DNA of 64,000 bases from CAIWHR01 sp963741355 (GCA_963741355.1 CAVUIG010000024.1:1-64000), one strand, 5' to 3'; positions 8,988 to 16,966 are shown, counted from the stretch's first letter. Notes: generated from the letters alone by a model not told the origin. Translations and numbers: made by a program.

Positions 8988-9826
8988 ATGAAATCCTCCC
9001 CCGCTCCGCTCGCTGGCGCCGGCATCGGCCTGCGCGCGCCGCACGTCCGGCAGGTGCTCTCCGAGCGGCCGGCGGTGCCGTGGCTCGAGGTCCACAGCGA
9101 GAACTACTACGTGGACGGCGGGCCCGCGCTGGCGGCGTTGACGCGCCTCCGCGCCGACTATCCGCTGTCGCTGCACGGTGTCGGCATGTCGCTGGGCGGC
9201 GCCGACCCGCTCGACCGCGCCCACCTCGCGAAGCTCGCGCGCCTGATCGAGCGCACCGAGCCCGCGCTCGTCTCCGAGCACCTGTGCTGGAGCGGGATCG
9301 GCGGCCGGGTCCTCAACGACCTCTGCCGCTGCCGTACACCGACGAAGCGCTGGCGCACGTCTGCGCCCGCGTCGCCGAGCTGCAGGATTACCTCGGCCGC
9401 GAGATCCTGGTCGAGAACGTGTCGACCTACCTGGCCTTCGCCGACGCGACGATCCCCGAGTGGGAGTTCGTCGCCGCGGTCGCGCGCCGCACCGGCTGCA
9501 AGCTCCTGTGCGACGTCAACAACATCTACGTGAACGCGATGAACCACGGCTTCGACGCCGACGCGTATCTCGCGGCGCTGCCGCGCGAGGCGATCGCCGA
9601 GATCCATCTCGCCGGCTTCGACGCGTCGGGACCGTGCCTCATCGACACGCACGGCGCGCCGGTCGCGCCGGACGTGTGGGCGCTCTACCGCCGCGCGATC
9701 GCGCGCTTCGGCCCGGTGCCCACGCTGATCGAATGGGACATCGACATTCCGCCGCTCGCCACACTGCTCGCCGAGGCGGCGACGGCGCAGACCATCCTGG
9801 AGACGCCCGATGCCCTCGCTGCGTGA
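8988..9826 (+). CDS. bufB: DUF692 multinuclear iron-dependent oxidase (BufB-like), frameshifted
   Basis: The N-terminal frame reads GAGIGLRAPHVRQVL, PWLEVHSENYY, PLSLHGVGMSLG and LVSEHLCWSG. A one-base loss in the CTCTGCCG stretch near 9320 moves the rest to another frame, which continues LPLPYTDEALAHVCARV, REILVENVSTYLAF, LLCDVNNIYVNAMNHG, EIHLAGFD and DTHGAPV, then PTLIEWDIDIPPL. These His/Asp/Glu motifs are the metal ligands of DUF692 TIM-barrel enzymes. The reconstructed length of about 279 residues is normal. It is predicted to modify cysteines of the BufA1 precursor with the help of the next gene product. The stop overlaps bufC. Confidence 0.9.
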
Positions 9827-10583
9827 GCTGCAGCAGGAATTCGCCGCCGCGGTGCTGGCGGGCGACGGCGTGCCGCCGCCGTTCGCGACGGTGCCGTCGG
9901 AACGCGGCGCGGAGCGCCTCGCGATCTATCGCCGCGCCGTGTTCGCCAACTATCGCAATGCGCTGGGTGCCACGTATCCGGTGGTGAAGAAGCTGGTCGG
10001 CGAGCCGTTCTTCCACGCGGCGGTCGACGCGTTCGTGCTGGCGCATCCGTCGGTGTCGGGCGATCTCAACGTCTACGGCGGCGAATTCGGGGCTTTTTTG
10101 GCGGGATACGGGCCTGCGGCCGCGTTGCCGTACCTGCCGGACGTCGCGCGGCTCGAATGGGCGATGGACGAGGCGAGCCGCGCCGCGGACGACGACGCTT
10201 CGCCCGACGCGGTGCTGGCCGCCTTCGCCGCGGTTACGCCGGAGCGCCTGCCGGCGTTGCGGCTGAGGCTCGCGGCCGCGTGCCGGCTGGTCGTCTCGAA
10301 ATTCCCGATCCTGCGCATCTGGCAGGTGAACCAATGCGGCGCGAAAGAGGATGAGCGCGTGTCGCTCGACGAGGGCGGCGTGGCGGTGCTCATCCGCCGC
10401 GACGCGCACGGCGTCTCGCTCGCCCGGATCGGCGCGGGCGAGCACGCGTGGCTCGCGGCGCTGGCCGCGGGCGCGACGCTCGGCGCCGCGATCGACGCCG
10501 CGCAGGACGCCGACGCGACGTTCGACCTCGGCAGCACGCTGCGCGAGCGCATCGCCGACGCGACGATCGCGGAAGTGACCTAA
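9810..10583 (+). CDS. bufC: DUF2063 partner protein of the DUF692 enzyme (BufC-like)
   Basis: An intact protein of 257 residues whose ATG lies within the last codons of bufB, implying translational coupling. The N-terminal domain carries the DUF2063 signature RLAIYRRAVFANYRNALGAT and YPVVKKLVGEPFF. It continues with HPSVSGDLNVYGGEF and YLPDVARLEWAMDEA. In bufferin and related MNIO systems this protein recruits the precursor leader to the oxidase. The C-terminal half is more variable. Confidence 0.9.
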   Translation: MPSLRELQQEFAAAVLAGDGVPPPFATVPSERGAERLAIYRRAVFANYRNALGATYPVVKKLVGEPFFHAAVDAFVLAHPSVSGDLNVYGGEFGAFLAGYGPAAALPYLPDVARLEWAMDEASRAADDDASPDAVLAAFAAVTPERLPALRLRLAAACRLVVSKFPILRIWQVNQCGAKEDERVSLDEGGVAVLIRRDAHGVSLARIGAGEHAWLAALAAGATLGAAIDAAQDADATFDLGSTLRERIADATIAEVT

Positions 10584-10646
10584 CGTAAGTTGCCCGCCGC
10601 CGTGGCGACCCATCGGCACGACACGAACCGCGAGGAGTGATAGTCC

Positions 10647-11129
10647 ATGGAAGCCGCCACCGCAACACCGCCGTCTTCGCCGCTCGGGCGCGCCGGCAGC
10701 CTGTACTGCGCCGCCACGCGGCTGCTCGACCGGGTGCAGCCGCTGTTCGCGTTGGCGATTCGGCTCTACATCGTCCGCGTGTTCTTCACGTCCGGGCTGA
10801 TCAAGATCGGCAACTGGACCGGGACGCTCGGGCTCTTCGAGAACGAATTCCACGTCCCGATCCTGCCGCCGCACGTCGCCGCGGTGATGGGCACCACCGC
10901 CGAGCTCGTGCTGCCGGTCTTCCTGTTCTTCGGGCTCGGCACCCGCGCCGCCGCGATCGCGCTCTTCGCCTTCAATTTCTGCGCGGCGGCTTCCTACCCG
11001 GGGCTCTCCGTCGCCGGCCTCAAGGACCACATCCTCTGGGGCGCGCTGCTGCTCGTGACGATCTTCTACGGGCCGGGCAAGATCGCGCTCGACCACTGGC
11101 TGGGACGGCGGTACTGCGCCAAGGACTAG
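10647..11129 (+). CDS. DoxX-family membrane protein of the bufferin operon
   Basis: A protein of 160 residues with four hydrophobic helices: LFALAIRLYIVRVFFTSGLI, MGTTAELVLPVFLFFGLG, AAAIALFAFNFCAAASY and ILWGALLLVTIFYGPG. The motifs FFTSGLIKIGNWTGTL and YCAKD are typical of DoxX proteins that are the fourth gene of DUF2282-DUF692-DUF2063 operons. A membrane redox or quinone-linked role is inferred. It lies 63 bp after bufC on the same strand. Confidence 0.85.
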   Translation: MEAATATPPSSPLGRAGSLYCAATRLLDRVQPLFALAIRLYIVRVFFTSGLIKIGNWTGTLGLFENEFHVPILPPHVAAVMGTTAELVLPVFLFFGLGTRAAAIALFAFNFCAAASYPGLSVAGLKDHILWGALLLVTIFYGPGKIALDHWLGRRYCAKD

Positions 11130-11166
11130 ATGGGCGACTTTTCCGCGGGCAGTTGTCCTCCCGGGA

Positions 11167-11186
11167 ATATTGTGGAAGAGTCTCCC
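11167..11186 (+). promoter_or_regulatory. 20-mer shared with the DUF6502 upstream region
   Basis: ATATTGTGGAAGAGTCTCCC here is 18/20 identical to the minus-strand sequence at 15602-15621, directly before the DUF6502 start. Both lie just upstream of a start codon (12 bp and 2 bp). It may be a common promoter or operator; the factor is unknown. Confidence 0.4.
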
Positions 11187-11198
11187 GTCTTAGGTTCT

Positions 11199-11648
11199 AT
11201 GGAGATCACGGCCATCGACAAGCTTCTCGCGGCCCCGCAACAGTGGGTCAACTTCCTCTTCCGCCACCCCGCGGTGACGTTCGTGCTGCTGGGCGCGTTC
11301 TTCCTGGCGTTCGGCATCACGTCGGTCAATCTCTTCGTGCTGCTGAAGATGAACATCGACCTGTTCCTCGAGTACGGCCTGATGGTGATCGAGGACGGCG
11401 CGCTGCAGCAGCTGGCCCAGCTCCTCGGCTGTGCGTATCTCAGCATGCTGTTCTGGCTGCTGTTCCGGCTGTGCGAGCGGATCATCGTCGAGCGAATGAT
11501 CCGCGCGCGCCTGCGCGGCGCCGAGAAGGCGCTGGTCCGCGCGGGCCTGGCGCGGCCTTCCGCGGTGCCGGAACCAACGATCGATCCGCGGCCGCTGAGC
11601 GCCAGTCGGCGCCTACCGCATCGGCCGTCCGGCCGATTTCAGGCGTGA
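11199..11648 (+). CDS. Small two-helix membrane protein, function unknown
   Basis: ATG 11199 (MEITAIDKLLAAPQQWVNFL) is chosen over the in-frame ATG at 11130, whose extra residues are not membrane-like and cover the shared 20-mer. Two clear transmembrane helices, VTFVLLGAFFLAFGITSVNLFVLL and LAQLLGCAYLSMLFWLLF, flank MNIDLFLEYGLMVIEDGALQ. A basic segment (CERIIVERMIRARLRGAEKAL) and a Pro/Arg-rich tail follow. The family is not recognised. It follows the DoxX gene on the same strand and may be cotranscribed with the bufferin operon. Confidence 0.6.
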   Translation: MEITAIDKLLAAPQQWVNFLFRHPAVTFVLLGAFFLAFGITSVNLFVLLKMNIDLFLEYGLMVIEDGALQQLAQLLGCAYLSMLFWLLFRLCERIIVERMIRARLRGAEKALVRAGLARPSAVPEPTIDPRPLSASRRLPHRPSGRFQA

Positions 11649-11699
11649 CCGAATTTCTGCATCCTTCAAGGCGGGGCGGACGCGCCTGCGTCCGCGCGC

Positions 11700-11961
11700 T
11701 TGGCGTGGGACGAGCGGAAGCGGATCGAGAATCTTGCCATCACGGATTGGATTACATTGGTGCGCCGCACGTGTTCGATAATCCGACGCTCACATTCGAG
11801 GACGACCGTTTCGATTACGGCGAGCAACGTTTCATGACGCTGGGTCTGCTCGAAGGCATCGTCGTGTCCGTCCTGACACGGAGACGCACGAGTCATCGAA
11901 TCATTTCGTTTCGCAAGGCACTCGTGAGCAAGCGATCTACTTCGCGCAAATCGGAAACTGA
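11700..11961 (+). CDS. brnT: BrnT-family toxin, frameshifted
   Basis: Reads LAWDERKRIENLA, then after a one-base loss near 11745 HGLDYIGAPHVFDNPTLTF, then DDRFDYGEQRFMTLGLLEGI and VVSVLTRRRTSHRIISFRKA. A second one-base loss near 11922 leads to TREQAIYFAQIGN and TGA 11959-11961. This is the complete DUF497/BrnT ribonuclease pattern. The start is uncertain: TTG 11700 is the only candidate in frame near the conserved AWDE. Its 3' end overlaps brnA in a different frame, as is usual for BrnTA. Confidence 0.75.
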
Positions 11962-12211
11962 CTGGCCGCGCGTTCGCGCAATGGCCAATCGCGACATCGT
12001 GCTAACACGCGAGCATCCCGAGGCGGCGCTGCGGCACATCGTCCGCGGCATTGTTCGACGCGGCCTCGAGCCGGTCCCACCGAAGACGGCTATCTCGCTG
12101 CGGATGGACGCCGACGTGCTCGACTGGCTCAAGGCGCAGGGGCCCGGCTACCAGACGCGGATCAACACGATCCTTCGCGCTTACAAGGACGCGTCGAATC
12201 GCGGAAAGTAG
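11924..12211 (+). CDS. brnA: BrnA-family antitoxin
   Basis: GTG 11924 gives 95 residues. The N-terminus MSKRSTSRKSETDWPRVRAM is the canonical BrnA opening. The C-terminal ribbon-helix-helix reads AISLRMDADVLDWLKAQGPG and YQTRINTILRAYKDA. It overlaps the brnT 3' end by 38 bp. BrnA neutralises BrnT and represses the operon. Confidence 0.85.
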   Translation: MSKRSTSRKSETDWPRVRAMANRDIVLTREHPEAALRHIVRGIVRRGLEPVPPKTAISLRMDADVLDWLKAQGPGYQTRINTILRAYKDASNRGK

Positions 12212-12320
12212 GAGCTTCGCGCGCCCGTCCTGCTCGGCCGTCCGATCGATGGACGCATCGTCCGCCGGCACCGAGACTCCATGGACGAGGGCCGCCGCAT
12301 TGGCGTGCGGCTTGCCGGAA

Positions 12321-12337
12321 TATAGCATTTTGCTATA
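12321..12337 (+). promoter_or_regulatory. Palindromic operator of the first HigBA module
   Basis: TATAGCA-TTT-TGCTATA is a perfect 7-bp inverted repeat that overlaps the -10-like TATACT (12334-12339). TTGCCG lies 16 bp upstream as a -35. GGAGG (12344-12348) then precedes the higB ATG 12359. This layout suits HigA autorepression. Confidence 0.7.
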
Positions 12338-12358
12338 CTTCCTGGAGGATCGTCCGCG

Positions 12359-12655
12359 ATGCACGTCATTTCCCGGCGCGCGCTGGTCGAGTTCTGGACG
12401 CGGCATCCGCCGGCCAGGGCGCCGCTGGCCGCGTGGTTTCGGATCGTCACGGACGCGTCGTTTACCCGGTTCGCTGACGTGAAACGGACATTCAATTCGG
12501 CCGACCGGGTCGGCGAGTTCGTGATCTTCGATGTGGGTGCCGGGCACCGGATCGTGACGGCCGTTCATTTCAACCGCGGCAAGGTCTACGTTCGCCACGT
12601 TTTCACGCACCGGGAGTACGACAGGTGGAACACCGAGCAAAGGGGACGGCGATGA
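12359..12655 (+). CDS. higB: HigB-family mRNA interferase toxin
   Basis: A protein of 98 residues starting MHVISRRALVEFWTRHPPAR. The RelE-like core reads PLAAWFRIV and FADVKRTFNSADRVGEFVIF, then DVGAGHRIVTAVHFNRGKVY and VRHVFTHREYDRW. This is the HigB_toxin (PF09907-type) pattern, in which the His/Tyr/Arg-rich end forms the catalytic site. It overlaps the higA start by four bases and is controlled by the palindrome at 12321. Confidence 0.9.
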   Translation: MHVISRRALVEFWTRHPPARAPLAAWFRIVTDASFTRFADVKRTFNSADRVGEFVIFDVGAGHRIVTAVHFNRGKVYVRHVFTHREYDRWNTEQRGRR

Positions 12656-13078
12656 AGCGAATCGAATTCGACTCTGCGTCGATCGAATCCGCATGGACCG
12701 CACTGGAGCAGAGCGTCGGTGAACTCCTGCCGATCCGCACGGATCGCCAGTATCGGTGTGCGGTACGTCTGTTGAACGAATTGCTCGACGTCGTCGGCGC
12801 CGATGAGCATCACCCGCTCGCCGGACTGCTCGACGTGCTGGGCGAGCTCGTCAGCACGTACGAAGCACACGAAGTGGCGATGCCTGCCGCGACGCCGCGG
12901 GAGGTGCTGCGCCTGCTGATGCAAGACCAACGGACTGACGCAGGTCGAGCTCGCCGTCGAGCTGGGCGGCCAGCCCGTGGTGAGCGCGATCCTCAACGGC
13001 AAGCGCGCGATCAACGCGCGTCAGGCGAGTGCTCTTGCCACGCGCTTCGGCATTTCGCCGGCGGCGTTCATCGGCTGA
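12652..13078 (+). CDS. higA: HigA-family Xre antitoxin, frameshifted
   Basis: ATG 12652 overlaps the higB stop. The N-terminal frame reads MKRIEFDSASIESAWTALEQ to VLRLLMQ. After a one-base break near 12922 the C-terminal helix-turn-helix continues LTQVELAVELGGQPVVSAIL, NGKRAINARQASALATRF and GISPAAFIG, ending at TGA 13076. The N-terminal extension before the HTH is typical of HigA partners of PF09907-type HigB. As read the HTH is out of frame; a consensus error is the likeliest cause. Confidence 0.8.
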
Positions 13079-13148
13079 ACCCCGCCTTCAAGGCGAGACG
13101 GGCTTCCCGAAAAGGGACTCGGCGACAGGAAGGCAGCATCCATGGCCT

Positions 13149-13186
13149 GTACCTGATTTCGGTACGCTCGTACCTAAAACAGGTAC
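13149..13186. promoter_or_regulatory. Nested palindrome in the higA / DUF5666 intergenic region
   Basis: The outer arms GTACCTG (13149-13155) and CAGGTAC (13180-13186) enclose the inner arms GGTAC (13161-13165) and GTACC (13170-13174). GTAC occurs four times in 38 bp. There is no T-run. It looks like a protein-binding site or a structured RNA end; the partner is unknown. Confidence 0.4.
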
Positions 13187-13214
13187 GAAAGCGGGAAAGG
13201 CAACGCTCCGAAGG

Positions 13215-13236
13215 GGCCGGGCGTCGCCGCCCGGCC
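13215..13236. terminator. GC-rich hairpin between convergent genes
   Basis: GGCCGGGCG-TCGC-CGCCCGGCC forms a perfect 9-bp stem with a 4-base loop. It lies between the ends of higA (plus strand) and the DUF5666 gene (minus strand). It lacks a clear T-run, so termination is inferred from position only. Confidence 0.4.
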
Positions 13237-13266
13237 TGAATGAAAATCCAGTCGTCGATCTCGACG

Positions 13267-14682
13267 TCAGTCGTCGAGCTCGATGCGCGTCGCCATGAGC
13301 ACGCCGGACTGCATCGCGCCGGTGGCGTGCACCCGCGTTCCCTCGCGGATTTCGGAGAGGCTTCCGTCGCTGATCCGCGCGTCGCGCGCGTCGACGGTCA
13401 CGCTGCCGACGGTGAAGACTCCCGGAGAGATCAGCGATGCCACGCGGCCCTCTACTTCGGCGCCGCCCGCGGACGTGCCGTCACTGTGACCCGAATGACC
13501 GTCGCCATCGTGACCGCCCGAGGGTGGATTGGACGTGCCCGGCGGAGGCGTGCCGCCGCCGGATTCCGACCCGGCACCGCCCGTGCCATGGTCACCGCCG
13601 TGGTTGGACGTGCCCGGTGGAGGCGTGCCGCCGCCGGATTCCGGCCGGGCACCGCCCGAGCCATGGTCACCGCCGTCGCCCATGCCATCGTCCCCGCGGG
13701 AACCGGCACCCGGACCCGCGCCGCCGTCGTCGTCGGATTCGTCATCGTCGAACTCGACCGATTTCGCGTTGATGGCGCCGTTGACCACGTGGCCCTCGAC
13801 GTGGACGACGCGGCCGACCGCGAGATCGGCAGCGGTGCCGCCTGAGAAGTTCGCGTTGGTCGCGTCGATCTCGAACTTGTCGACGATGAACACCAGCGGC
13901 GAGACGATGGCGCTGATCGCGTCCTCGACTTCCGCGTCCTCGCCGTTCGACGAGTCGTCATCCTCCGGCTCGAACGTCACTGTATCGGCGATGATGCCCG
14001 TCGCGGTCGCGGTGCCCTCCACCTCGACGCGGTCGCCGGCGGCGATCGGCATCGCGAAGCCGATGAATTGCGCGGCGGAGATGTCAACCGTGACGCCGTC
14101 GACCACCATCGAGCTCGGCGTGATCGCCGAGGCCACGCCGTGCAGCTCGACCTCGCCCGACGGACCGACGCACTCGATGCGGGTCGCGTCGACGGTTCCG
14201 GTGATGCCGTCGCTGTAGCCGTACACGTCGAGTGTGGTGCCGACGGTGATTTCGGCGAGCGAGGCACAGCCCGCAACCACGACGTCGGTGCGCGGGATGA
14301 CGTCGATGCCCGCCATCCGGATCCGCAGCCCGGTCCCGCCGGTGCCTACGTACAGGACCACCGCGCGCACCACGCGCGTCACGTGGATCGAATTCGCGAC
14401 GCCGACCTGCAGTCCCGGAACGACGCTGCCGTCGACACCCGCAACCATGCCCGACAGCAGGTCGTCGGACGAGTGGCCAGCCTGACCATTGATGGTGATC
14501 GCCGCCTGCGACGCGTCGAAGGTGATGCCCCTGACGACGATGCCGCCCACGAGGCTCAGCGCGCCACGCGCATAGACCCGAAGTCCCGTACCGCCCGTGC
14601 CGACACCGAGCGCCGCCGGCGCGACCAGCAGCGCGACCAACGCCGCGAGCGCCATCCGTGCGATTAGGTGGGTGCGTTTCAT
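13267..14682 (-). CDS. Exported DUF5666-repeat protein
   Basis: A protein of 471 residues. A signal peptide (MALAALVALLVAPAALG) precedes successive OB-like DUF5666 repeats, seen as VEVEGTATATGIIADTVTFE, VVHVEGHVVNGAINAKSVEF and TRVHATGAMQSGVLMATRIE. A Gly/Asp/His-rich linker contains two copies of a 25-residue unit (SGGGTPPPGTSN). The start overlaps the upstream DUF6502 stop by ATGA, and AGGAG lies upstream. The DUF6502-DUF5666 pair recurs in proteobacteria, but its function is not known. A periplasmic or surface location is inferred from the signal peptide. Confidence 0.8.
   Translation of the reverse strand: MKRTHLIARMALAALVALLVAPAALGVGTGGTGLRVYARGALSLVGGIVVRGITFDASQAAITINGQAGHSSDDLLSGMVAGVDGSVVPGLQVGVANSIHVTRVVRAVVLYVGTGGTGLRIRMAGIDVIPRTDVVVAGCASLAEITVGTTLDVYGYSDGITGTVDATRIECVGPSGEVELHGVASAITPSSMVVDGVTVDISAAQFIGFAMPIAAGDRVEVEGTATATGIIADTVTFEPEDDDSSNGEDAEVEDAISAIVSPLVFIVDKFEIDATNANFSGGTAADLAVGRVVHVEGHVVNGAINAKSVEFDDDESDDDGGAGPGAGSRGDDGMGDGGDHGSGGARPESGGGTPPPGTSNHGGDHGTGGAGSESGGGTPPPGTSNPPSGGHDGDGHSGHSDGTSAGGAEVEGRVASLISPGVFTVGSVTVDARDARISDGSLSEIREGTRVHATGAMQSGVLMATRIELDD
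13529..13678. repeat. Two 75-bp tandem repeats within the DUF5666 gene
   Basis: Two copies (13529-13603, 13604-13678) start with TTGGACGTGCCCGG and differ at a few bases. The period is 25 codons, so the frame is kept. They encode the Gly/Pro-rich linker and probably expand and contract by slippage. Confidence 0.85.
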
Positions 14683-15599
14683 TTGCTTCTCCTTTTCGGT
14701 CCGGGCGCCCCAGCGAGGGCGTGACCAGGCGCGGCTCTCCTCCGCTGTCGCGGCGATCCATGCGACGCGGGGCTGTCCGCGGATTCGTGAAAGAAATACA
14801 TGCCGATGTTCATGCGGCGCGATGTCTCGCCGGTCAGGCGGTCATGCGCTTCGCACTCGCCGAGCGCCCGGATCAGGCGGCCGACGACGTTTTTCCATTC
14901 GTTGCGCGTGAGCTCGGCGACCTTCGCGACGGACGCCTCGGACAGCTCGAACGAGAAGACGCTCTGCTCCATCATCGTCGGCTCGCGATCCACGAGGTTG
15001 TGGACGCACGCGGCGAGATGGTCGTGAATGTTGCGGCCGAAGCAGAAGAGCCGCTGCTTGCGGTCCTTCTGCGGCACGAACGCGGAGACGAGGAGCTCGA
15101 CGTCGCCCTCCTTCGATTTCTTCACGACGCCCAGGCGCACGAGCTCGTCCAGCAGCACGCGCGGACGAACATCCGTGCTGATGCCGGCGACCAGCTCGTC
15201 GAACGACGGCGCGGGCGGCTGGGCGGCGCGCGGCAGCACGCGCGGGGCGCCGCGCGCATCGAGATAGCGGGCGTCGCTGATCCAGCGAGTGACCACTTCC
15301 GACGCGAACGGCAGCTCGATGGCGTGCGGCGATTCGTCGACCGCCGGGTCGCGCAGGCGGCGGACGTCCTTGCGGTGAACGCCGGTGAGCACGCTGACCC
15401 GGCTGTCCGTCGGCGGCTCGTCGCGCAGGCGGTATTCGGCGGAGGCGACCCGGACATAGGCCGCCTTGAGGAGCTCCTCGGCGGTGCCGAACACGAGGCC
15501 CTGCTCCAGAAAGAGCCGGACGAGCGGGCGCAGCACGAGTTCCACCGCGGAGATGAGCTCGGCGTCCGGCGTGACAGGGGTGGGACGGGGGGAGCGCAC
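14679..15599 (-). CDS. DUF6502 family protein (predicted regulator-like)
   Basis: GTG 15599 gives 306 residues. The DUF6502 signature is clear: LRPLVRLFLEQGLVFGTAEE, LLKAAYVRVA, DSRVSVLTGVHRKDVRRLRD and VVTRWISDARYLDARGAPRVL. It has a winged-helix-like look in the N-terminal half (TGVHRKDVRRL) and FDELVAGIS downstream. The C-terminal part contains ETSRRMNIGMYFFHE. The family is uncharacterised. It is translationally coupled to the DUF5666 gene, so they probably act together. Confidence 0.8.
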   Translation of the reverse strand: MRSPRPTPVTPDAELISAVELVLRPLVRLFLEQGLVFGTAEELLKAAYVRVASAEYRLRDEPPTDSRVSVLTGVHRKDVRRLRDPAVDESPHAIELPFASEVVTRWISDARYLDARGAPRVLPRAAQPPAPSFDELVAGISTDVRPRVLLDELVRLGVVKKSKEGDVELLVSAFVPQKDRKQRLFCFGRNIHDHLAACVHNLVDREPTMMEQSVFSFELSEASVAKVAELTRNEWKNVVGRLIRALGECEAHDRLTGETSRRMNIGMYFFHESADSPASHGSPRQRRRAAPGHALAGAPGPKRRSK

Positions 15600-15601
15600 G
15601 T

Positions 15602-15621
15602 GGGAGATTTTTCCACAATAT
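15602..15621 (-). promoter_or_regulatory. 20-mer shared with the region upstream of the 11199 gene
   Basis: On the minus strand this reads ATATTGTGGAAAAATCTCCC, 18/20 identical to 11167-11186, ending two bases before the GTG of the DUF6502 gene. TTGACA lies just upstream on the same strand (15628-15633). Confidence 0.4.
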
Positions 15622-15848
15622 GATGGGTGTCAAGGGAGACAAGGGAGGGAATGGATTATTCCATGCTCATTTCGGCGTTGGGATGGCCGAACGTCGGAAA
15701 AGCTATCTGAAGCCGTTGTCATATTCAGGGTTGTCGACAACAACCCGCCCGGCACGGGCGTCCCGACGCCGTCGCGCCGGCGCGCTAGAATGCAGCCCCT
15801 TCTGTCGGGAAGCCGCAGGGCTTGCCCCTGCCCGCCTCGCCGCCTCGC

Positions 15849-16757
15849 ATGATCTTCGTCATCTCGACACTGGAGCCGATGCGCATCGACCTGATGCCGC
15901 AATGGATCGCGCATTACCGGGCGCTGGGCGCCGAGCGGTTCCTGCTGACGCTGCAGACCGAGCCCGATCTCGCCGATTCCGAGCGCGTGCGGGTCCGTGA
16001 GCGCTTCACCGCGATGCTCGCGGCCAACGGCATCGACAACCCGCATTTCCAGGTCACGCCCTACAACGCGACGGCATTGCGCAACTCGCACGACGCGCTG
16101 CAGCGCCAGCACGCCAAGGCGACGGACTGGATCGTGTGGAGCGACGCCGACGAGTTCCAGCTGTACCCCGCGCCGCTGCCCGATCTCGCGGCGTGGGCCG
16201 GCAAGTACGACATCAACCTGTTCCGCGGCGTGATGATCGACCGCGTCGCCGCCGACGGCGGGTTGCCCCACTGGGATCCGCGCCGTTCGGTCTGGGAGCA
16301 ATTCCCGCTCGCGTGCTTCCTTCCGACGCGCTTTGGCGGAGGCGAGCGGCAGAAGATCACGTTCGCGCGCGGCGACGTCACGCTGTCGAACGGAAATCAC
16401 TACGTGAATGCCGGGCAGCGCGTGCAGACGATCGGCAAGTGGACGCAGGTCCACCATTTCAAGTGGGACGCGACGGTGAAGGATCGGCTCGCGTTCCGCC
16501 TGCTGCCGGCGTTCCGCGAATCACTCCAAGGACTGGATCGAGTCGCAGCGCTCGCTCGACTATTTCGAGGCGCACGGCGGGCGCTTCGACCCCGACGATC
16601 TCAAGCCGCTCGACCTTCCCGCGCGCGATTTCATCGACTGGGTCGGCAGCGGATACCAGAAGGACGTTGCGGCATCGCAGGCGATCGCGACGTCCGACGC
16701 GGTTTCTCGCTGCAGCCGACCGCCGTCGCGCAGACGCAGCGCAAGTCGAAGTTCTAA
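15849..16757 (+). CDS. Glycosyltransferase family 2/92-like protein, frameshifted
   Basis: ATG 15849 (MIFVISTLEPMRIDLMPQWI) opens a GT-A-like domain. AHYRALGAERFLLTLQTEP is followed by the nucleotide-sugar/metal motif WIVWSDADEFQLYP (DxD-like). Then come KYDINLFRGVMIDRVA and NGNHYVNAG. A break near 16515 moves the frame to HSKDWIESQRSLDYFEAHGG and DPDDLKPLDLPARDFIDW. A second break near 16700 restores the end SLQPTAVAQTQRKSKF. About 303 residues in total. The acceptor is unknown. It stands alone, divergent from the DUF6502 gene. Confidence 0.65.
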   Translation: MIFVISTLEPMRIDLMPQWIAHYRALGAERFLLTLQTEPDLADSERVRVRERFTAMLAANGIDNPHFQVTPYNATALRNSHDALQRQHAKATDWIVWSDADEFQLYPAPLPDLAAWAGKYDINLFRGVMIDRVAADGGLPHWDPRRSVWEQFPLACFLPTRFGGGERQKITFARGDVTLSNGNHYVNAGQRVQTIGKWTQVHHFKWDATVKDRLAFRLLPAFRESLQGLDRVAALARLFRGARRALRPRRSQAARPSRARFHRLGRQRIPEGRCGIAGDRDVRRGFSLQPTAVAQTQRKSKF

Positions 16758-16769
16758 GGCCGCGCTGCC

Positions 16770-16815
16770 GCGCGGCAATCCCCCGGGCTGTCCTGTCGCG
16801 CGGCAATCCCCCGGG
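16770..16815. repeat. Short direct repeat, 28-bp period
   Basis: GCGCGGCAATCCCCCGGG occurs at 16770-16787 and 16798-16815 in the gap after the glycosyltransferase. No function is evident. Confidence 0.7.
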
Positions 16816-16899
16816 TGTCTTGGCGAACGGGCCATCGAGCCGAGGGTCGCCGGCGACTCGGCCTCATGGCCGAATGCATTGTGGCGCATCAGGCGCATA

Positions 16900-16947
16900 A
16901 TGTAATGGCATTGCGTTGACATGCTATGCTAAAAGCAATGCATTACA
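16900..16947 (+). promoter_or_regulatory. Inverted-repeat operator of the second HigBA module
   Basis: The left arm TGTAATGGCATTGC (16900-16913) pairs with the right arm GCAATGCATTACA (16935-16947), with one extra base in the left arm. TTGACA (16915-16920) lies between the arms as a probable -35. The site ends 19 bp before the toxin ATG 16967. Confidence 0.65.
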
Positions 16948-16966
16948 CTGTTTCCCGTCCCAACGC

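Noticed and set aside
8020..8991. A 323-codon plus-strand ORF running from the second TerB-like copy through bufA1
   Set aside because: Only the first 160 or so codons match the TerB-like gene. The rest is out of frame with bufA1, which has its own RBS and signal peptide.
9639..11096. Minus-strand open frame of 485 codons opposite bufB, bufC and DoxX
   Set aside because: Low-complexity Arg/Glu/Gly protein without motifs; the plus-strand operon is certain.
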